Source: Bactericera cockerelli (Eukaryota > Arthropoda > Insecta > Hemiptera > Triozidae). From it: DNA of 64,000 nt. Location: NCBI GenBank assembly GCA_024516035.1, contig CM044958.1, forward strand, positions 4,048,574 through 4,112,573, given 5' to 3'. The notes beneath the pieces were generated by a model. That model was not told where the DNA came from, did no database searches, and worked only from the letters and a program-made list of their open reading frames with translations. Positions 59,418 through 64,000 of the stretch are shown here, one piece after another. The position numbers and the translations under genes were made by a program. Numbering within the stretch: the stretch's first letter is position 1; every line of letters begins with the position of its first letter.

Positions 59418-62400
59418 CTGCGGAGTATTTTCATTTTGTTTTTTATTTATTTACACTTTATTAGGTGATAGGACATATTATATACAATACAAATAATTAC
59501 AAATGAAAATACAATATGCAATATAATAGAAGAAAAAAATAAAGTGTAAACATAACTCGAGAATTTTGCTGATATTATTTATAATCATGCTGTTTATACT
59601 GATTAAAATAGAAAGGTTAGTTGATGACATGGATACTCAGAACTATGACCTGTTGATGAGAGCAAATAAGTTCGAAACAGCTGTCCAGGTATGTTCTGAT
59701 ATTCATGTACATCTAGTACAAGTTCTCACTTTTCTGTTTATACTGATCAAAACATTTTTTTATTTTTGTTTGGTTTAACGTCGATTTCAACTACATAGCC
59801 ATATCACGACAATGGTTTCACTCTCCATTCGCTGGAAATGCTCAAACCAGCTACTTAAATTAACCGGAAATTAAGTCACGGCACGAACGACCTGTTGTGA
59901 CACAGTGTTAAAGTGCCTAATTGGAGAAAAAAAAATAACCTCACCCGGCCTGAGACAAAATATTTATTTTCAAGTAAAAGAAAAACTTATGATATTTGTG
60001 TTATTTTTATTAATTTTTTAACTGGCATCTCATTGATGCTTGCCAGGCGACACAGTAATATCAAACAATTTTATCTTCTTTTTTAAATGATTTTTATACA
60101 GGTGGTGGTGGATAATTTTGTAAGAGCCACGAATTGCTGCAATGATAATTTTTTCAGCCATTGATTTGGGGAGATCAACTTTTTTCTCTCGAAAATTTGA
60201 TCTCCCCAAATTTCAGGGTCAGAATTACTCAAAATCACACTGCTATTTTTTTGTTGCGAACATGGGACTCGAACCACCGACCTCTAAGTTACGAGTCCGC
60301 CACCTAATTGATCGAGGTACTGAGGTCGGGATTTTATTTTCAAGTACAACTTTAGTATTTACATAAGGTGGGGCACGGAACTATATATTTTTTTTTGTTG
60401 ATCTTCAGACATTTTAAAAGGAATGTGTTCAATGTGTAATGACTGTAATGAGTCACTTCTCTCCTATCAGAGGGAAAGCATACTTGTATACTACAAGCTA
60501 CAAGCGTCTACAGAGGCCGCTGTTTCATTAATATAAAAAAAAAACTTTTTAATGGTAATGTTGACTGTAGCAAATTATTAAACTTGTTACACTAAATTGC
60601 CATAGACGGCTAAGAGGTAGCAATACTTTCAACACGAAATTGTGTAAGACAAATTATACATATTTTGCCCCAATAAATCGCATGATGCGTGCAATTAACA
60701 TGGCAACTAATGATTTATGCTAGTCTTATTATATATATATTTTTTTCGTAGCCATGAAACAGGAGCAACTGTAGACGCTTGTGGTCTATGTTGTAGCCTG
60801 CCCATCCCGTAGTATATACTACGGGAGGCATATGCCTCCCCTCTGATGGGCGAGAAGTGACACAACACTTCCCATTTAAGTGCTGGGTCAACAATGTACT
60901 AAATTTTATCTGTGATATTATTGTTAACTTTTATGTTTGTTTTATGTACTTGTGACTGTGTAAAAGGATTCTTACCGTAAACAAAAAAATTAACAAGGCT
61001 ATGAAACAAGAAGATCAATTACCTGTAAGAGCTCCTGTCTTCTGTAGCTCGACAATTCTATCAATCACACTTTGAGTTTTCATTCGAAACAAAGCTGCCA
61101 AATCCTCCATCACCACGACTTTATTTTGCTGAAAGAAAGAAAGAAAGAAAGTTTTTTTTGTATCTCATAGATAGTTATAGTTATCATATTTGTGTTAATC
61201 ACAAATATGATAACTAAAAACGAATAAACATCAAAATAATTTGAAGATAAAAAAAACACTTGGCTTTTTCTGTTTTACTAAACTTTATCGCAACAGCTTC
61301 CATGGCGTAATGGTTGTGACTACTGCCCGTAGTCCAGAGTTCCCGAGTTCAACTCCCGGTTGGGGCAGAATTTCGACGAAAATTCTGTTCCATCCAAACA
61401 TGTGAGGCTGGCATTTCCGGCCCTACCCAGCAAGGGTGAGGTTAATGTGGGTAGCTGGTACGATTCCCAGAGAATTTAGGGTAAAACACCCGTCCTGACT
61501 ATCTATCTCAGTCAGGACGTTAAAACCAAATAGAATCAACTGGTCACAATAGATCTAATTAGGTTGAAGTGTTAATTGTAAGGGTTTCACTGAAAACCCT
61601 GCAACCAGGTTAGATAATAATAATAATAAATAAAAAACATTTATCGCAACTAACGCACAGCACTTTCGCAAGAAATAAACTGAATTAACATGATCACAGT
61701 GCTGCCTCTTTTAAGCAATACAAAAAAAGCCAAGAGTTTCTTATCTTCAAATTATTCCGGTACATACGAGGTTTGGCTATTAAGTTCGTAGATTCTTTCC
61801 ATAAAACGATGTGTGTTTAACTTACCCAACTTTAGTAGTTATCCCCTTCAATGTACTCCCCTCCTCTATCCCTACAACGTTCTAAGCAAATTTTACATTG
61901 ATCGGAACAGTGGTGGAGGTCATTTTGTGTGAGGCCTTTCAAGACTTTTGCCGGATTTTTCTTAACGTCATTTACGCTGTCAAATCTGGTACCTTTCAGG
62001 GTAGATTTGATTTTTGGCAATAAGTAAAAGTCGCACGGGGCCAGGTCGGGTGATTAAGGAGGTAGTTCCAACACTGGGATGTTGTACTTGGATAGGAACG
62101 TCTTCACGGAGAAGGCACTGTGGGCTGGCGCATGGCACCATTATTGCGCAAACTTTTGTCATGTTGAAATTTTCGTGCAAAATTTGTCTCACACATTATC
62201 TATTAATTTTAAGTGTATCAGCCATTAGTCCTAGAGTTAATTTACGGTCAGAACGAATCATAGCACCAATTTTTTCAATGTTTTCGTCAGTTTTCGAGGT
62301 TTGGAGGCGACCAGGACGTGGATCGTCCTCAACATCTTCCTGACCACCTTGAAACCGTTTAAACCACTTATAAAGCGTTAATCTTTTCAAACATGACTCC

Positions 62401-63276
62401 TGGTACACTGTCTTTAACAAAGAAAAAGTTTTACCAGAAAGTTTTACGTAAAATTCAATAATCACTCGTTGCTCAACGTTTGTATCAATCATAATTCCGG
62501 CAAAATTAAAAAAGGTGTCGTGCGCGTCGGGCTATTACAACAGAACTAATTACAGTACAGGCATGTGACAGCTATCAATCAAAACACAAGACTTGAAGGT
62601 TTCTAAACATGTTCATCATATCTTCCTAGCATGGACAGCTTTTGCGTAGCGGCTCGCGTCTACGAACTTAATAGCCAAACCTCGTATCTTTTTTTCTTTA
62701 TTAAAAGGGTTGGGTGGAAGGGCAATAACTTTAGGTAGGACATTAACTTCATTCTCTTTTTTTTTTGTTCTTGTATCTTCGCTTAATCTTTTTGTTTTTC
62801 TTTATAAGTTCATTGTATTTAACTGTATATATTTTATGTTCTACCTAATAAAGCTTACTATACGAGTAATGTATAAGTATAAGTATATTTTATTTAGAGT
62901 GCATTACAATACAGGTGTTGGCTTTACAAAAGTTAGCCAGCACCCAATTACATAGTATACACTATTAAAAGTAATAATAATAATAATAATATTAAAAGAA
63001 CTCGGAACTTACTTGTATGTGCGTGATGAACTTGTGCAGAAGATTTTTGGCATCTTCCTCGTTCACCAACTCATCAAATCCTTCTTCCTCCACACTGAAC
63101 CCCTCCTTCAGTTTCATGTACTCCTCCAGCTCCTGTCTTTCTCTCTCCTCTCTCATTCTCTTCTCCTCCTCCTGCCGTTTCCTCTCTGCCTCTTCCTCTC
63201 TCTGTTGCACTTTCTTCTGCTCCTCCTCCTCCTTCTCCTGCTGTTTTTTCTTTTCCGCCCGCTCTTGTTGCTCTTG
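59263..63276 (-). CDS. DDRGK1: DDRGK1 (UFBP1), UFMylation adaptor, 3' three exons
   Basis: This ER-anchored protein works with UFL1 and CDK5RAP3 to attach UFM1 to substrates, notably RPL26 on ribosomes at the ER translocon (family knowledge). The exons, in order, are 63276-63013, 61128-61023 and 59417-59263. They encode a Glu/Lys/Arg-rich helix, the [19 protein letters not shown] block, a winged-helix segment ([20 protein letters not shown]), and the signature [12 protein letters not shown], then [15 protein letters not shown] and a stop. All three junctions are GT..AG and in phase. The N-terminal membrane segment must be encoded beyond the right edge of the window. The gene is on the same strand as NEMF, about 14 kb upstream of it. 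Confidence 0.96.
59612..59688 (+). CDS. Possible small exon of an unknown plus-strand gene
   Basis: An acceptor-like ATTAAAATAG is followed by 77 bases encoding [20 protein letters not shown] and ETAVQ, then a good donor GTATGT. The composition looks coding in an AT-rich intron of DDRGK1. I found no partner exons and do not recognise the peptide, so it could be chance or the relic of a captured gene piece. Confidence 0.3.
60250..60327 (-). repeat. SINE-F head
   Basis: GGGACTCGAACCACCGACCT and TTGATCGAGGTACTGAGGTC. Confidence 0.75.
60440..60545 (+). repeat. SINE-A body without head
   Basis: GAGTCACTTCTCTCCTATCA and CTACAAGCGTCTACAGAGGC; A-rich end. Confidence 0.7.
60745..60895 (-). repeat. 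SINE-A body, reverse
   Basis: TCGTAGCCATGAAACAGGAG and GGGCGAGAAGTGACACAAC, the inverse of the SINE-A body. Confidence 0.75.
61023..61128 (-). CDS. DDRGK1: DDRGK1 exon: winged-helix segment
   Basis: It encodes [20 protein letters not shown] and [15 protein letters not shown], ending one base into Gly at a GTAATT donor. The acceptor is CTTTCAG. It matches the family VVLLEDLAAHF...AINRLQ block. Confidence 0.93.
61297..61545 (+). repeat. SINE-D copy
   Basis: CCATGGCGTAATGGTTGTGA head, B box GAGTTCAACTCCC, then the shared central domain (GAGGTTAATGTGGGTAGCTG) and GTCAGGACGTTAAAACC. Confidence 0.82.
61767..62684 (-). mobile_element. Decayed mariner element in a DDRGK1 intron
   Basis: Terminal repeats CGAGGTTTGGCTATTAAGTT are flanked by TA. 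Minus-strand pieces encode the N-terminal DNA-binding part ([49 protein letters not shown]) and a C-terminal scrap ([17 protein letters not shown]). The catalytic middle is missing or frameshifted. Confidence 0.9.
62703..62865 (+). repeat. Repeat H copy with deletion in the hairpin
   Basis: AAAGGGTTGGGTGGAAGGGC, then TTGTTCTTGTATCTTCGCTT and TTCTACCTAATAAAGCTTAC. Confidence 0.75.
63013..63276 (-). CDS. DDRGK1: DDRGK1 exon: charged helix and start of conserved core
   Basis: It has 88 codons in phase 0. It begins [19 protein letters not shown], passes through [10 protein letters not shown] and ends [11 protein letters not shown] at a GTAAGT donor. The acceptor is TATTTCAG. A PCI-like helical region follows the charged coil in this family. 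Confidence 0.93.
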
Positions 63277-63745
63277 CTGAAATAAATAAATGTGGTATTT
63301 TTTTTTTTTAGTACATTCTTTATTAATTCAAAATACAATTTGATATAACAATATAAAATATACATAAATATATACAAATGAAATGAAATGAGAAATATGA
63401 AAGTTATTATAGCCCTTTCAGCATAATGCTGGTGTTGGGCTATACAAACATGATGACAACAAAAAAATAAAAAAAAACCAATGGAATGATATTAATGAAA
63501 GTTATCAATGAAATGATTAGTGATTTATAAAATGAAACTATTGAGGAAAAATTAAATAAGAAATAAAATTAAATAAAGTATATAGGATATGTACAAGTAT
63601 AGTTATGGGGAAGATAATTATGTTAAGTAATGGGTAAAATAATTTTAATAGTCAGTTTTGATGTTTTAATAAATTCTTTTGTCTTGTATTTTAATATTAG
63701 TGGTTTGTCTTTGTATTGTTTTATATCTGTTGGTATAAGGTTGTA
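63277..63745. other. DDRGK1 intron, nothing recognised
   Basis: AT-rich; ATATTAATGAAAG-type repeats only. Upstream DDRGK1 exons are expected beyond the window. Confidence 0.5.
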
Positions 63746-63965
63746 TCGTCGGCTAGAAGGTAAAACTGACTAAGTGACAGTTGGTCATTTCTCGATTTTT
63801 CATTACTCTGGCCAGAAATTAACCTAACTATTGGCTAAAAAACAAGAGTTCGGTAATATTCAAACATATGCGCGGGAAAAAGCGAAAAAACAATTTTTAC
63901 CTGAAAGACTGGTGGAGATTTCAATGACCAAATGCAGATGGTCAGTTTTACCTTCCAGCCGACGG
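63746..63965. mobile_element. 220-bp MITE, TA-flanked
   Basis: Arms CGTCGGCTAGAAGGTAAAAC and GTTTTACCTTCCAGCCGACG; TA on both sides. It lies in a DDRGK1 intron at the window edge; 63966-64000 begins a reverse SINE-C tail (GTGGTGAAGCACAAGGCC). Confidence 0.8.
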
Positions 63966-64000
63966 TATGTATACCTATGTGGTGAAGCACAAGGCCTCTT

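Larger units (their letters stand above)
59418..60439. other. DDRGK1 last intron, 3' part
   Basis: It holds the possible small plus-strand exon (59612-59688), a reverse SINE central-domain scrap (59770-59870), the inverted pair around 60150-60200 (GGGGAGATCAA/TTGATCTCCCC) and a SINE-F head. Confidence 0.5.

Overview
The window is eukaryotic nuclear DNA, most likely from an arthropod and probably an insect. The signs are split genes with GT..AG introns, AT-rich introns packed with transposons, a copia retrotransposon primed in the style of Drosophila copia, an R1-like non-LTR element, mariner, hAT, piggyBac and Helitron relics, and tRNA- and 5S-rRNA-derived SINEs. The species cannot be named from the sequence alone.

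Four host genes can be supported. (1) NEMF (Caliban), the ribosome-associated quality-control factor, is complete on the minus strand from ATG 44950 to the stop at 6306. It has 17 coding exons whose phases all join, giving 1032 residues. (2) BIRC5 (survivin/deterin) is an intronless gene on the plus strand at 7740-8246, nested inside the last NEMF intron. (3) A two-exon gene at 57512-56628 (minus) encodes a 194-residue secreted protein that I do not recognise. (4) The last three exons of DDRGK1 (UFBP1, the ER-bound UFMylation adaptor) lie on the minus strand at 63276-59263; its 5' part is outside the window. NEMF and DDRGK1 are neighbours on the same strand, and both act on 60S subunits stalled at the ER.

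Layout: 1-6.3 kb is repeat-rich flank beyond the NEMF 3' end. From 6.3 to 45 kb is NEMF. Its introns hold BIRC5, Helitrons, a hAT MITE, a 3.1 kb mariner-related foldback, a complete copia element with identical LTRs, a truncated non-LTR RT, several minisatellites, and many SINEs. From 46.0 to 54.1 kb is a full-length R1-like element with a 12-bp target duplication; its ORF2 has two in-frame stops and its 3'UTR carries a palindromic insertion. From 54 to 59 kb are SINEs and the orphan secreted gene, and from 59.3 kb to the end is DDRGK1.

The most unusual signals are: repeated tandem duplication across NEMF splice junctions; two sets of covarying hairpins in the UTRs of the R1-like element; SINE families with different RNA heads (tRNA and 5S rRNA) sharing one central domain; a MITE inserted exactly at the NEMF stop codon; and a foldback with 981-bp arms that carry the tail of a transposase gene.
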